Assembly (NCBI RefSeq): GCF_033115175.1
Contig: NC_084837.1
Coordinates: 30,210,266 to 30,274,265 of the forward strand
Reading direction: 5' to 3'
Source of the DNA: Lepus europaeus
Lineage: Eukaryota > Chordata > Mammalia > Lagomorpha > Leporidae
Length of the DNA stretch: 64,000 nt
A program made the position numbers and the translations under genes. The notes beneath the pieces are model-generated. The model was given only the letters and a program-made list of their open reading frames with translations. It ran no database searches and was not told the DNA's origin. How positions within the stretch are numbered: position 1 is the first letter of the stretch; each line of letters opens with the position of its first letter. Positions 62,101 through 64,000 of the stretch are shown here, piece by piece.

Positions 62101-63888
62101 TCTCTGCCTCTCCTTCTCTCTCTGTATAACTCTTTCAAATAAATAAATAAATAAATCTTAAAAAAAGAAAAAGAAAAAACCACAAAGCAAAGTTCTGATT
62201 TGGCCTACAACCCTATATGATCTGTCCTCTGGCTACCTCTTGGCTATAGTACTGTTACCCTCATTCACATTATTCTAGCCATATCGTTCTGTTCACTGAT
62301 CCTGAAGTACCCTACTAACTTTGAGCCTTTGAATCTGGTATTCTCTCAAACTGGAATGATTCCTCCTCCAGAAATCCACAAAGTTTTTTTTCTCATTTCC
62401 ATCAGATGGCTGGCTTTTTCTAAATCACACTCCACAAACAGGCTTTCTTTAAACACCCTATGTGGAACAACACTCCTCCAGGACTCACTCACTCCTTATC
62501 TACTCTTCTTTTTCCTTCTAATAAATCACAGATTATTTCACTGTCCGCTTCCTCTGTATTTCCCCAAACTTTTCTTTTTATTATAATACTACTTTATTAT
62601 TCATATTCCTACCTTTCCTCTTCCTTTTACCCTTCCAAAATTTCTTAGAGTTGAATATTTACCATCCAGAATAAATAAAGCCCATCTTCTCCATGAGAAG
62701 TGTTAGCACAAACTGATAAGTGGAAGTTTTAACTCTTACAACAATTGTCTTGACTTAATGCTACTAAATATGACCTACCATTCCATGATGTGAAGTGCTT
62801 GATCACAACTTCTTCTAATTTCTTTAATTTTGGATGACTGTAGAAAAAATTTTTACCTGTAACTCCTGTACAAAAAGAAAAAAAACTTATATTTTCCATA
62901 TTCAATTCTATTAATATGTAAACTACTTTTTTCTTTTTGTTTAAATAGTAAGTAGCATCTAGTAGCACATAAATCTTACTGTAAAATAAGCTTTGAATTT
63001 TGATGAAAATTTCATTCTGAGAGAATGTACATAGGAATCAGTAACAAAGAAAAAGGAAAACTGTACATATTTAAACTGGAGATTAGTGTTTGTAGTTTTG
63101 AGAATTTCCACTAGTAGTAAAAACTACTAACACGCATTATAAAGTTTATAAACGTACAAACTTTAAAATTGAATGTACATTAATCCTAACTTTGAAGAAT
63201 AAAATTTTTAAGCATTAACAGGTCTGTTGCTACGGAAACCTTAGTAATCACAGACAGTTATATACATCAATGGAGCAAAATTTTGAAGTTAACCTTGTTA
63301 AGAAAAATAATGCAGAATTAAAAATCGCACCTTTTTGGTCAGCGGACATACCACCTGCTGAAGTAGTACGCGTATGTGCAAACTTGCACTCTAGATGATT
63401 GTAGAGTTTCATGAAGTCCTCGTTTCGGCTAAGTTCATTTTTTGTCCGAGTCATTCCTTTTAGGAATTAAGAAAAGTTTCTCAAATAAATAATACCAAAC
63501 TAGTAAAATCTATTACTAATTGAAATAAAATTAAACTTTAGCAAAAATGCAGGCTTTTCAAATTTAAAATGAAAAGCAGCAACTTTTTCCAGCTGCACAT
63601 CCAAATATGTATTAATTACTGGTTTTTTTTCTTCCTCTATTTTATCAAAAACAGTGAAACATGGCCATTTGTTACATAATTTTTAAGTAACCCAAATTGT
63701 TTAATATGTCTTTAACCAAAATAATGTGTGACTTATTTAAATAATTTTAGTTTACCTTTACTTCCATCCATAATTCCACAAAAGAAGAAATATAATGATC
63801 TCATTCCCATTTGCTGCAATAATTCATAACCATGATATAAACTTATACAAATAGCAAACTCTCCCTCAATTATGCCTTGTTGTATTCC
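17213..63888 (-). CDS. FANCM: FANCM, Fanconi anaemia group M DNA translocase, last eighteen coding exons
   Basis: Exons in order of transcription: 63756-63888, 63331-63456, 62779-62865, 58484-58668, 54607-54813, 53807-54020, 48054-48211, 45231-45386, 42523-44362, 40967-41058, 40820-40888, 40275-40403, 39472-39628, 30685-30791, 29444-30007, 22123-22498, 19722-20013, 17213-17333. All have GT/AG borders and matching phases; total 5013 nt, 1671 codons with stop. FANCM is an SF2 translocase that remodels stalled forks, anchors the FA core complex and recruits the BLM-TOP3A-RMI complex (family knowledge). Seen here: helicase motifs IV, V and VI, the MHF-binding region, the MM2 motif, a degenerate ERCC4 nuclease fold and C-terminal HhH. 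Human FANCM has 23 exons, so these should be exons 6-23; motifs I-III lie beyond 64000. Assignment is certain; small edges are inferred. Confidence 0.97.
17392..17713 (-). mobile_element. C-repeat SINE with an extra plus-strand-like tail
   Basis: The minus-strand copy runs from CGATTTATTTGAAATGC to CACAGCATTGGCCCC at 17679. It is followed at once by AATAAAATAAATCTTTAAA and an A-run, which is a plus-orientation SINE tail, so two elements have been fused or rearranged here. Confidence 0.8.
17927..18240 (+). mobile_element. C-repeat SINE with (TC)n run
   Basis: Head GGGGCCAGCACTGTGGCGTA, tail AAATAAATAAATAAATC. The CT-rich part has expanded to a pure (CT)n microsatellite at about 18176-18218. 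Confidence 0.94.
18465..18637 (+). mobile_element. Old C-repeat SINE, 5'-truncated
   Basis: CCCAGCTGTTGCAGC and tail CTTTCAAATATATAAATGC. Confidence 0.75.
18656..18930 (+). mobile_element. C-repeat SINE, diverged
   Basis: Head GGGTCCAGTGTTGTGCACAGC, G-rich interruption at 18846-18861, tail CTTTCAAATAAACAC. Confidence 0.85.
19040..19620 (+). mobile_element. Ancient LINE-1 fragment (ORF2 3' end and 3' UTR)
   Basis: Contains the widely shared L1 signature: ACAGCCATTATGGAAAA, CACTATTCACAATAGCC, GATGAATGGATAAAGAAAA. Open frames here are decayed. Lies in the FANCM last intron. Confidence 0.85.
19722..20013 (-). CDS. FANCM: FANCM exon 22 equivalent, end of ERCC4 fold and start of HhH
   Basis: Encodes [40 protein letters not shown] and the HhH segment [20 protein letters not shown]. 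The donor GTATGT splits a Ser codon with the last exon. Confidence 0.95.
20174..20217. repeat. 22-bp tandem duplication
   Basis: TAAGTATCTGAGATAAGGAA plus two bases, repeated twice in tandem with one mismatch, in a FANCM intron. Confidence 0.85.
20301..20664 (+). mobile_element. C-repeat SINE; its target-site duplication is split by a second SINE
   Basis: AAGATCTATTCATCTA precedes the head GGGGCTGGCGCTGTGGCAT; after the tail only AAGATCTA is found before the next SINE, and TATTCATCTA appears after that one. Confidence 0.92.
20669..20996 (+). mobile_element. C-repeat SINE inserted in the previous element's duplication
   Basis: Head GGGACCGGCGCCATGGCGC, tail with five AAAT units then AAAATCTTTTTAAAAAA. 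Confidence 0.93.
20997..22122. other. FANCM intron with MIR-like traces
   Basis: Mostly unrecognised. A short (CA)n run lies at about 21268-21289, followed by GTGACTTATCCAAGGTTACA, which resembles the minus-strand core of a MIR (to about 21340). Confidence 0.4.
22123..22498 (-). CDS. FANCM: FANCM exon 21 equivalent, ERCC4-type pseudonuclease domain
   Basis: Starts [20 protein letters not shown], then [20 protein letters not shown], and the site that is ERKxxxD in active XPF nucleases reads ERRSQSE here: Lys is replaced by Arg and the last Asp by Glu. FANCM is known to lack nuclease activity and pairs with FAAP24 through this domain and the HhH. Confidence 0.96.
22555..22750 (+). mobile_element. 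C-repeat SINE, 3' part replaced
   Basis: Head GCGGGCACAGTGCTGTAAG, body through AAGAAGCTCCTGGCTCC, then broken by a second SINE. Confidence 0.88.
22754..23062 (+). mobile_element. C-repeat SINE, mosaic tail
   Basis: Head GCCGGCGCCGTGGCTTAAC and body are of the TCTGCCTGTC type, but it ends CAAATAAATAAATAAATCC, the other tail type. It looks like insertion into, or recombination with, the 22555 copy. About 45 bases are missing after the head. Confidence 0.85.
23063..23694. other. FANCM intron, nothing recognised
   Basis: AT-rich; possibly ancient LINE sequence, but no signature I can defend. Confidence 0.4.
23695..24033 (-). mobile_element. C-repeat SINE with 15-bp target-site duplication
   Basis: AAACACACTTCTCAA at 23695-23709 and 24019-24033 flanks a minus copy ending CACAACACTGGCCCC. 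Confidence 0.94.
24249..24561 (+). mobile_element. C-repeat SINE
   Basis: Head GGGGCCGGCACTGTGGCAC, tail GTCAAATAAATAACAAATC. Confidence 0.93.
24590..25480 (+). mobile_element. Probable ancient L1 fragment, interrupted by a SINE
   Basis: GATGAGGCTGTGAAGGATTC and TATTGCTGTTAGTAACTC resemble the L1 ORF2 3' region, and GGAATATTTATGATAATG fits the following part. It is interrupted by the SINE at 24896-25227. Family not assigned. Confidence 0.45.
24896..25227 (+). mobile_element. C-repeat SINE
   Basis: Head GGGGCTGGCGCTGCTGCAT, tail CAAATAAGTAAATC. GTTATAACCATA before and ATTATAGCCATAA after fit a diverged target-site duplication. Confidence 0.93.
25528..25862 (+). mobile_element. C-repeat SINE
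   Basis: Head GGGGCTAGCAATGTGGCAT, tail CAAATAAATAAATTC then an A-tract. Confidence 0.93.
26106..26566. mobile_element. Palindromic MITE-like element split by a SINE
   Basis: TTCAAAAAGCTTATGAAAAA near the left end and TTTTTACAAACTTTTTGAA near the right end (about 26536-26555) are near inverted complements. The young SINE at 26138-26475 interrupts it. A related copy lies at 26770-26850. Confidence 0.55.
26123..26491 (+). mobile_element. C-repeat SINE with 16-bp target-site duplication
   Basis: GAAAAACTATACATGG at 26123-26138 and 26476-26491 flanks a copy with head GGCCGGCGCCGTGGC and end TCTGCCTGTCAAAA. Confidence 0.96.
26770..26850. mobile_element. Second copy of the palindromic MITE-like element, partial
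   Basis: ATAAAAAACTGGCATGGG, TTTCAAAATCTTTTATC and GATTCCATTTTCAAAAA match the internal part of the element at 26106-26566. Confidence 0.5.
26851..27094 (+). mobile_element. C-repeat SINE, 5'-truncated
   Basis: Starts at GAGCACTGGTTCTAGTCC, tail GCAAATAAATTAATC plus A-tract. Confidence 0.85.
27095..27525. other. FANCM intron, nothing recognised
   Basis: AT-rich with A-runs; a TTATCTAAA unit is duplicated at about 27118-27142. Confidence 0.4.
27526..27830 (+). mobile_element. C-repeat SINE
   Basis: Head GGGGCTGGCTTTGTGGCC, tail CAAATAAATAAATGAATC. Confidence 0.92.
28186..28476 (-). mobile_element. C-repeat SINE
   Basis: Left end TTAAGATTTATTTATTTAC, right end CTCAGCACTGACCAC. A second minus copy follows. 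Confidence 0.9.
28500..28830 (-). mobile_element. C-repeat SINE
   Basis: Left end AAAGATTTACTTTTTATTT, right end CACAGCACTGGTCCC. Confidence 0.92.
28988..29300 (+). mobile_element. C-repeat SINE
   Basis: Head GCTGTGGTTTTGCAGGTAAAG, tail CAAATAAATCAATC. It ends about 145 bases from the 29444 exon border. Confidence 0.9.
29444..30007 (-). CDS. FANCM: FANCM exon 20 equivalent
   Basis: 188 codons, phase 0 on both sides, [20 protein letters not shown] and onward. It carries [19 protein letters not shown], then a low-complexity Asn/Gln/Ser linker, ending in [11 protein letters not shown] just before the nuclease-like domain. Confidence 0.95.
30008..30684. other. FANCM intron, nothing recognised
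   Basis: AT-rich; ATTAGAT(A/C)-type short repeats at about 30450-30487. No repeat family identified. Confidence 0.4.
30685..30791 (-). CDS. FANCM: FANCM exon 19 equivalent
   Basis: Encodes [20 protein letters not shown] and [16 protein letters not shown]. Phase 1 in, 0 out. It is separated from the previous exon by the intron carrying the 5 kb L1-type element. Confidence 0.93.
30792..31324. other. FANCM intron, nothing recognised
   Basis: AT-rich sequence upstream (in gene direction) of exon 19 equivalent; no family identified. Confidence 0.4.
31325..31634 (+). mobile_element. C-repeat SINE
   Basis: Head GGGACCGACGCTGTGGCAT, tail CAAATAAAATAATC. Confidence 0.92.
31735..31955 (+). mobile_element. 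Old C-repeat SINE
   Basis: GGAGTGCCTGTGTTTGAGCC, CACATGGGAGACCTGGACTG, tail CAAATTAAATAAGC. Strongly diverged. Confidence 0.7.
31962..32318 (-). mobile_element. C-repeat SINE
   Basis: Left end TGCCAGGCAGAGTTAGACAG, right end CACGGCACTGGCC. AAATAAGCACAATTTTT before and AAATAAATACAATTTTT after suggest a target-site duplication. Confidence 0.92.
32613..32627. repeat. Left target-site duplication of the 5 kb element
   Basis: AGAAGTTGGAGATAT, repeated exactly at 37621-37635. Confidence 0.95.
32637..32647 (+). promoter_or_regulatory. YY1-like site at the L1 5' end
   Basis: CAAGATGGCGG starts ten bases into the element, the position and sequence of the YY1 site that sets transcription start in primate L1. 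By analogy it is an internal promoter element. Confidence 0.65.
33534..34595 (+). CDS. LINE-1 ORF1 protein, intact (353 aa)
   Basis: RNA-binding chaperone of L1 retrotransposition. Residues 1-45 are basic and acidic disordered; about 45-160 is Leu/Glu/Lys-rich heptad sequence, the trimerising coiled coil. The RRM begins near [19 protein letters not shown]. The C-terminal domain has [19 protein letters not shown] and [13 protein letters not shown], the family's conserved blocks. Length is near the usual 340-380. The first Met is used here; the Met nine codons on ([10 protein letters not shown]) may be the true start because that is where the typical basic N-terminus begins. No frameshift or stop, unlike most genomic L1 copies, which implies a young insertion. 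A normal L1 would start ORF2 shortly after; none is present. Confidence 0.95.
   Translation: MKKPNISNMPYNKRKNRGNKNKEDTMTPPNEKDTPIQDYEDDEIEAMQEVDLKKLIRTLRSSQKQIFELQKSLMDKIENLSCENEILRKNQNERKQLVEQETVIETRNHNEMKNSIDQMTHTLESLKNRMGEAEERISDLEDREQERKQANQRKEEEIRNLKYIVGNLQDTIKKPNIRVLGVPEGMEREKGLEGIFSEILAENFPGLEKDRGILVQEAYRTPNKHDQKRSSPRHIVIKLTTVKHKEKILKGAREKRQITLRGSPIRLTADFSSETLQARREWRDIAQVLREKNCQPRILYPAKLSFVNEGEIKTFHSKQKLKEFVATHPALQKMFKDVLHTETQKHGHQYERR
34596..36400 (+). other. Non-coding middle of the composite element
   Basis: About 1.8 kb, AT-rich, with no open frame over about 70 codons. No endonuclease or reverse transcriptase motif in any frame. It sits where L1 ORF2 (about 3.8 kb) should be. Confidence 0.75.
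36400..36870 (+). pseudogene. Retroviral gag-pro-like remnant (nucleocapsid zinc knuckles)
   Basis: In the frame of 36412-36690 an Arg/Lys-rich segment precedes two zinc-knuckle-like units. The first has lost its histidine; the second keeps the full C-x2-C-x4-H-x4-C spacing with the DHWK-type core known from class I endogenous retroviruses. Stop codons and a frame change follow. Between about 36765 and 36850 another frame weakly resembles the start of a retroviral protease. Non-functional. The assignment rests on motif pattern only. Confidence 0.6.
37320..37620 (+). mobile_element. L1 3' UTR and A-tract of the composite element
   Basis: Shares ACCTTGGCA(A/G)CTCATGAC, CATTGTGCACTT, TCTATGTGG and GTTGAAATCTTTA with the minus-strand L1 end at 9546-9915. 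Ends GAATTGAAAATG and about 17 A. Confidence 0.85.
37621..37635. repeat. Right target-site duplication of the 5 kb element
   Basis: AGAAGTTGGAGATAT directly after the A-tract at 37604-37620; exact copy of 32613-32627. Confidence 0.95.
37795..38101 (-). mobile_element. C-repeat SINE
   Basis: Left end TTAATTTATTTGACAGGTAG, right end CACGGTGCCAGCCCC. First of three minus copies in a row. Confidence 0.92.
38156..38468 (-). mobile_element. C-repeat SINE
   Basis: Left end CTTGTTTATTTGAGAGGTAG, right end CACAGTACCAGCTC. Confidence 0.9.
38478..38820 (-). mobile_element. C-repeat SINE
   Basis: Left end AAAGACTTATTTATTTGAAAG, right end ACAATGTGCACCC. Confidence 0.9.
38870..39185 (+). mobile_element. 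L2 LINE 3' end
   Basis: CTTTCATCAAATGGCACCTTC and AATGAGGCATTGTCC, then TAACATAGTACTGGGAACAG, TTAAATGAACATTTGG at the end: the standard L2 3' UTR order. Confidence 0.65.
39472..39628 (-). CDS. FANCM: FANCM exon 18 equivalent, acidic
   Basis: Encodes [19 protein letters not shown], then [17 protein letters not shown] and [15 protein letters not shown]. Acidic Ser-rich stretch with CK2-like sites. Confidence 0.93.
40275..40403 (-). CDS. FANCM: FANCM exon 17 equivalent
   Basis: 43 codons, [18 protein letters not shown] to a basic [13 protein letters not shown] end. The donor GTAGGT was preferred over a GTG four bases on because it keeps phase 0 with the next exon. Confidence 0.87.
40820..40888 (-). 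CDS. FANCM: FANCM exon 16 equivalent
   Basis: A 69-nt in-frame microexon: [20 protein letters not shown] plus INR. Contains the basic KRRR run. Skipping it would keep the frame. Confidence 0.88.
40967..41058 (-). CDS. FANCM: FANCM exon 15 equivalent
   Basis: Encodes [18 protein letters not shown] followed by a basic KSKKPKRN stretch, a candidate nuclear localisation segment. Phase 1 in, 0 out. Confidence 0.88.
41059..41480 (-). mobile_element. C-repeat SINE (41110-41422) between FANCM exons
   Basis: Left end AAGATTTATTTTATTTATTTG, right end CACAACGCCAACCCC; inserted just 50 bases upstream of the exon 15 acceptor side. Confidence 0.9.
41478..41545 (+). mobile_element. C-repeat SINE head fragment
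   Basis: GGGCTGGCATTGTGAGATAC through GCATCCCATATTG only. Confidence 0.75.
41570..41896 (-). mobile_element. C-repeat SINE
   Basis: Left end CTCAAGATTCATTTATTTAG, right end CACAGTCCCAGACCC. Confidence 0.92.
41897..42522. other. FANCM intron, nothing recognised
   Basis: AT-rich sequence between the SINE and the large exon. Confidence 0.4.
42523..44362 (-). CDS. FANCM: FANCM large central exon (exon 14 equivalent) with MM2 motif
   Basis: A single 1840-nt open exon of 613 codons. The protein is acidic, Ser/Asn/Asp-rich and presumably disordered. It starts [18 protein letters not shown]. The MM2 motif [18 protein letters not shown] is encoded at about 42995-43067 and in human binds RMI1-RMI2, linking FANCM to the BLM dissolvasome. 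The preceding part should include MM1, which contacts the FA core through FANCF; I cannot delimit MM1 by eye. The exon is fully open, with divergent sequence between conserved islands, as expected for this region. Confidence 0.96.
44766..44935. mobile_element. Inverted C-repeat SINE tails forming a hairpin
   Basis: The left half (TTTATTTGAAAGGCAGAGTT, GAGAGACAAAGACAGAGAG) is a SINE 3' end on the minus strand; the right half (GAGTGAACAAGCAGATGG, TCTCTCTGTAACTC, AAATAAATC) is the same region on the plus strand. The two halves can fold on each other. Confidence 0.8.
45231..45386 (-). CDS. FANCM: FANCM exon 13 equivalent, MHF-binding region
   Basis: Encodes [32 protein letters not shown] and [11 protein letters not shown], the second half of the MHF-interaction segment. 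52 codons, phase 0 on both sides; the acceptor has a poor polypyrimidine tract. Confidence 0.94.
45690..46077 (-). mobile_element. C-repeat SINE with 15-bp target-site duplication
   Basis: AACAGCAAATATTTA at 45690-45704 and 46063-46077. Long T-tract (about 30) and TCTGCCTGTC-type end; a recent insertion. Confidence 0.96.
46744..47090 (+). mobile_element. C-repeat SINE inside the LTR
   Basis: Target-site duplication AAATCCTCAAG at 46733-46743 and 47080-47090; head GGTGGGCACTGTGGCATAG. Confidence 0.94.
47099..47406 (-). mobile_element. Second SINE inside the LTR
   Basis: TCTGCCTGTC-type tail (left TTGACAGGCAGAGTTAGAC), head end CACGGCGCCAGCC. AAGCATGAAAATTTT and AAACATGATAATTTT flank it as a diverged duplication. 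Confidence 0.92.
47690..47850 (+). mobile_element. Possible ancient L1/HAL1-like fragment
   Basis: ACAAAGATGCTCATCACAG and GTTGGTAAAATATTG resemble the last part of old L1ME-type elements. Confidence 0.4.
48054..48211 (-). CDS. FANCM: FANCM exon 12 equivalent, MHF-binding region
   Basis: Encodes [20 protein letters not shown] then [20 protein letters not shown]. In human FANCM this region (about residues 661-800) wraps the MHF1-MHF2 (CENP-S/CENP-X) histone-fold tetramer. Confidence 0.95.
48342..48663 (-). mobile_element. C-repeat SINE near FANCM exon 12 equivalent
   Basis: Left end AAGATTTATTTTATTTACTTG, right end CCACAGGCCAGCCCC. It starts about 130 bases upstream (in gene direction) of the exon acceptor. 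Confidence 0.93.
48664..49378. other. FANCM intron, nothing recognised
   Basis: Mixed composition, a G-run at 49018-49031; no exon-like or repeat signature that I can defend. Confidence 0.4.
49379..49765 (+). mobile_element. C-repeat SINE with a 50-base interruption after its head
   Basis: Head GGGCAGGCACTGTGGCATAG is followed by unrelated sequence, then the head region resumes at CGGTGCACAGCAGGTAAAG; tail AAATAAATAAATAAATC. Confidence 0.85.
49778..50437 (+). mobile_element. C-repeat SINE carrying another SINE inside it
   Basis: Outer copy: head GGGGCTGGCATTGTGGCAC to CTAACTCTATTTTC, resuming after the insert with CAAATAAGTAAATA. Confidence 0.93.
50056..50407 (-). mobile_element. Inner C-repeat SINE with 14-bp target-site duplication
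   Basis: CTAACTCTATTTTC at 50056-50069 and 50394-50407; the insert is of the TCTGCCTGTC tail type, on the minus strand. Confidence 0.96.
50481..50807 (+). mobile_element. C-repeat SINE
   Basis: Head GGAGGCCGGCTGTGTGCTG, tail CAAGTAAATAAATAA. Confidence 0.92.
51186..51830 (+). mobile_element. Ancient L1 3' UTR fragment
   Basis: CTAACTAGCATATGGATCAC, then after the DNA transposon TATAGTCACCCTACTATATA, AACACCAGAATTTATTCC and CCACTGACCAACCTC: the known order in old mammalian L1 3' UTRs. Confidence 0.75.
51311..51603 (+). mobile_element. MER2-like (Tigger) DNA transposon in the L1 fragment
   Basis: Starts CAGTAGGCCCCCTCTTATC directly after TA and ends TCTAAGGGATAACTG. Interior TGTGGATTCAACCAAC and TTATATGCAAATACTAC match this non-autonomous Tigger class. 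Confidence 0.75.
52184..52516 (-). mobile_element. C-repeat SINE
   Basis: Left end TAAGATTTATTTTATTTATTT, right end CACAGCGCCGGCCCC. Confidence 0.94.
52517..53050. other. FANCM intron, nothing recognised
   Basis: Short (TG)n run at about 52684-52695; otherwise no signature. Confidence 0.4.
53051..53414 (+). mobile_element. C-repeat SINE with 17-bp target-site duplication
   Basis: AGAATTACTGTTATTCT at 53051-53067 and 53398-53414; head GGCCGGCGCCGTGGC, end CTCTGCCTTAT plus A-tract. Very close to the copies at 3190 and 50056. Confidence 0.96.
53807..54020 (-). CDS. FANCM: FANCM exon 11 equivalent
   Basis: Encodes [19 protein letters not shown] and continues to [11 protein letters not shown], the end of the helicase lobe and start of the linker to the MHF-binding region. 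Acceptor TTTTTGCAG, donor GTATGT. Confidence 0.95.
54232..54472 (+). mobile_element. Old C-repeat SINE
   Basis: CTAGGTTCAAGTCC, CAGCTTCCTGCTAATGTG, GTGGAGAATGAACCAC. It lies between FANCM exons 10 and 11 equivalents. Confidence 0.75.
54607..54813 (-). CDS. FANCM: FANCM exon 10 equivalent, helicase motifs V and VI
   Basis: Motif V is [18 protein letters not shown]; motif VI is [13 protein letters not shown] with its arginine fingers intact, so the translocase core in this window looks functional. 69 codons, phase 0 on both sides. Confidence 0.97.
54814..55478. other. FANCM intron, nothing recognised
   Basis: AT-rich; a short decayed SINE 3' end follows at about 55480-55555 (TTTGGAGAGTAACTAGTAG to TCCAAATAAAATG). 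Confidence 0.45.
55729..56226 (+). mobile_element. C-repeat SINE with expanded A-tail microsatellite
   Basis: Duplication AAAAGTCTATCTGTG at 55729-55743 and 56212-56226 encloses head GGCTGGCGCTGCGGC, body and a long purine tail. Confidence 0.96.
56070..56211. repeat. (AAAG)n then (AAGG)n microsatellite
   Basis: About 10 AAAG units followed by about 24 AAGG units, lying exactly in the tail position of the SINE. Confidence 0.97.
56309..56617 (+). mobile_element. Old C-repeat SINE
   Basis: Head GGGGCAAGCGCTGGGTATTG, CTTCCTGCTAACACTTACCC, A-tract. TCAATCCATTCAGG and GTAATCTATTCAAAG flank it as a likely diverged duplication. Confidence 0.85.
56640..56915 (+). mobile_element. L2-like LINE fragment
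   Basis: CTTGGAGTCATCCTTGGAG, CAAATCTATCAATAAATCC, AAAATATACCCAAAACTC follow the order of old L2-type sequence also seen at 60290-60500. Confidence 0.55.
57735..57900 (-). mobile_element. MIR SINE, minus strand
   Basis: AGATTAGAAAAATTGAGGG, GACTGATTCCAGAGCC and CTGCTTAATCCTTAC correspond to the MIR core read in reverse. Confidence 0.65.
57996..58327 (+). mobile_element. C-repeat SINE near FANCM exon 9 equivalent
   Basis: Head GGGGCCAGCGCTGTGGCGC, tail CAAATAAATTATAAAAAATC. Ends 157 bases from the exon donor side. Confidence 0.94.
58484..58668 (-). CDS. FANCM: FANCM exon 9 equivalent, helicase motif IV
   Basis: Contains [19 protein letters not shown] (motif IV) and [20 protein letters not shown]. 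Phase 1 in, 0 out. Confidence 0.96.
58669..59130. other. FANCM intron, nothing recognised
   Basis: AT-rich; no repeat family identified. Confidence 0.4.
59131..59310 (+). mobile_element. MIR SINE, plus strand
   Basis: TGGCTGAGCCACTTACCC, AGTTACTTAATCTC, GATTAAATGAAATAGTAAA and CATATAGTAAGTGGTTAATAA: the MIR core in order. Confidence 0.75.
59398..59535 (-). mobile_element. MIR SINE, minus strand
   Basis: GTGTGCCAGGGAGTACACTAAG, AAATCACTTAATCTTTAC, then a decayed core; inverted relative to the MIR at 59131. Confidence 0.65.
59560..60070 (+). other. Unassigned old repeat-like sequence
   Basis: Contains TTATGCTGATGACTCC and pyrimidine-rich stretches reminiscent of LINE ORF remnants, but I cannot assign a family. 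Confidence 0.3.
60070..60240 (+). mobile_element. Probable old L1 3' UTR fragment
   Basis: TTTGGTATGTGCATACATTG and CAAGCTAATTAACATATG are shared with old L1 3' UTRs. Confidence 0.55.
60501..60861 (-). mobile_element. C-repeat SINE in the L2
   Basis: Left end TAAATATTTATTTATTTGAA, right end TATATGCTGGCCCC; AACCCACTAT(A) is repeated near the head end. Confidence 0.92.
60969..61283 (+). mobile_element. C-repeat SINE
   Basis: Head TGGGGCTGGGGTTGTTGGG, ending GTAACTCTGGTGAGTTT plus A-runs. First of four plus copies in a row. Confidence 0.9.
61310..61621 (+). mobile_element. C-repeat SINE
   Basis: Head TGGGGCAGGTGCTGTGGCAT, tail CAAATAAATAAAAAA. Confidence 0.94.
61623..61965 (+). mobile_element. 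C-repeat SINE
   Basis: Head GGGGCCGGTGCAGTGGTGC directly after the previous tail; tail CAAATAAATAAATAAAATC. Confidence 0.94.
61968..62168 (+). mobile_element. C-repeat SINE, 5'-truncated
   Basis: Starts at AAGATGGCCCATAGCG inside the body; tail with five AAAT units. Confidence 0.9.
62779..62865 (-). CDS. FANCM: FANCM exon 8 equivalent
   Basis: An 87-nt exon encoding [20 protein letters not shown] and then KHFTSWN, the lead-in to the second RecA lobe. The HPKLKKLEE helix is the typical one before motif IV. Confidence 0.92.
62866..63330. other. FANCM intron between exon 7 and 8 equivalents, nothing recognised
   Basis: AT-rich and free of SINEs, as is all sequence from 62866 to the window end. 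Confidence 0.5.
63331..63456 (-). CDS. FANCM: FANCM exon 7 equivalent
   Basis: Encodes [20 protein letters not shown] then LECKFAHTR, still in the insert domain. The Met is internal. Donor GTGCGA is a weaker site than its neighbours. Confidence 0.92.
63756..63888 (-). CDS. FANCM: FANCM exon 6 equivalent, inter-lobe insert domain
   Basis: Encodes [20 protein letters not shown] and onward to [10 protein letters not shown], the helical insert between the two RecA lobes. Acceptor TTTTTCTAG, donor GTAAAC, phase 0 in and 1 out. Confidence 0.93.
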
Positions 63889-64000
63889 CTAGAAAAACAA
63901 GCATACATCAAGTTTAACCAGAGAAAGAAATGAAGATGCTTCAAATCCAAGTTGTCAGCACATGAGTCAATGTAACATTTACAATATAATCCAAATGATC

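Larger units (their letters stand above)
60290..62690 (+). mobile_element. L2 LINE broken by a cluster of five SINEs
   Basis: L2 pieces read in order: 60290-60490 (TAGCCACCATCATGCC, CTAGACTATTATAATAGCC), 60862-60968 (ATTATGTCAGATGATTTTAC, AATGACTTCACCCAGC) and 62170-62690 (TTGGCCTACAACCCTATATG, ATTATTCTAGCCATATC). Everything between is younger SINE sequence. Confidence 0.7.

Overview
This is mammalian genomic DNA, almost certainly from a lagomorph and most likely the European rabbit. The evidence is about sixty copies of the tRNA-derived lagomorph C-repeat SINE on both strands, a rabbit-type LINE-1, and two intron-rich vertebrate genes whose exons I could join in frame through canonical GT/AG splice sites. 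There are no bacterial features, no CRISPR arrays and no operons.

Genes. Left part, plus strand (692-14697): the last seven coding exons of MIS18BP1 (KNL2/M18BP1), the SANT/Myb protein that helps load CENP-A at centromeres. Rest of the window, minus strand (63888 down to 17213): eighteen consecutive coding exons of FANCM, the Fanconi anaemia DNA translocase. They run from the second half of the helicase core, through the MHF-binding region and the large central exon with the RMI-binding MM2 motif, to the degenerate ERCC4-type nuclease domain, the tandem HhH domain and the stop codon. The eighteen exons total 5013 nt, exactly 1671 codons, which supports the exon model. The genes converge tail to tail with about 2.5 kb between their stop codons. 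The 5' ends of both genes, and so their promoters, lie outside the window. The FANCM Walker A and DEAH exons would lie beyond position 64000.

Repeats. Introns are packed with SINEs, often nested or in head-to-tail clusters (3190-4760, 37795-38819, 60501-62166). Two SINE tail types are visible: one ending in an AAATAAATAAATCTT-like tail, and one ending in TCTGCCTGTC plus a plain A-tract. The second type more often has clear target-site duplications and sits inside the first. Older layers are MIR, L2, ancient L1 fragments, a MER2-like (Tigger) element, an MST-like MaLR LTR and small palindromic DNA-transposon-like elements.

The most unusual object is a 5.0 kb retroelement at 32628-37620, flanked by a 15-bp target-site duplication. 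It has an L1 promoter-like 5' end and an intact L1 ORF1 but no ORF2. About 3 kb of other sequence takes ORF2's place, including a decayed retroviral gag-pro-like segment with zinc-knuckle remnants, before a typical rabbit L1 3' end. It looks like a half-L1 (HAL1-type) composite element.
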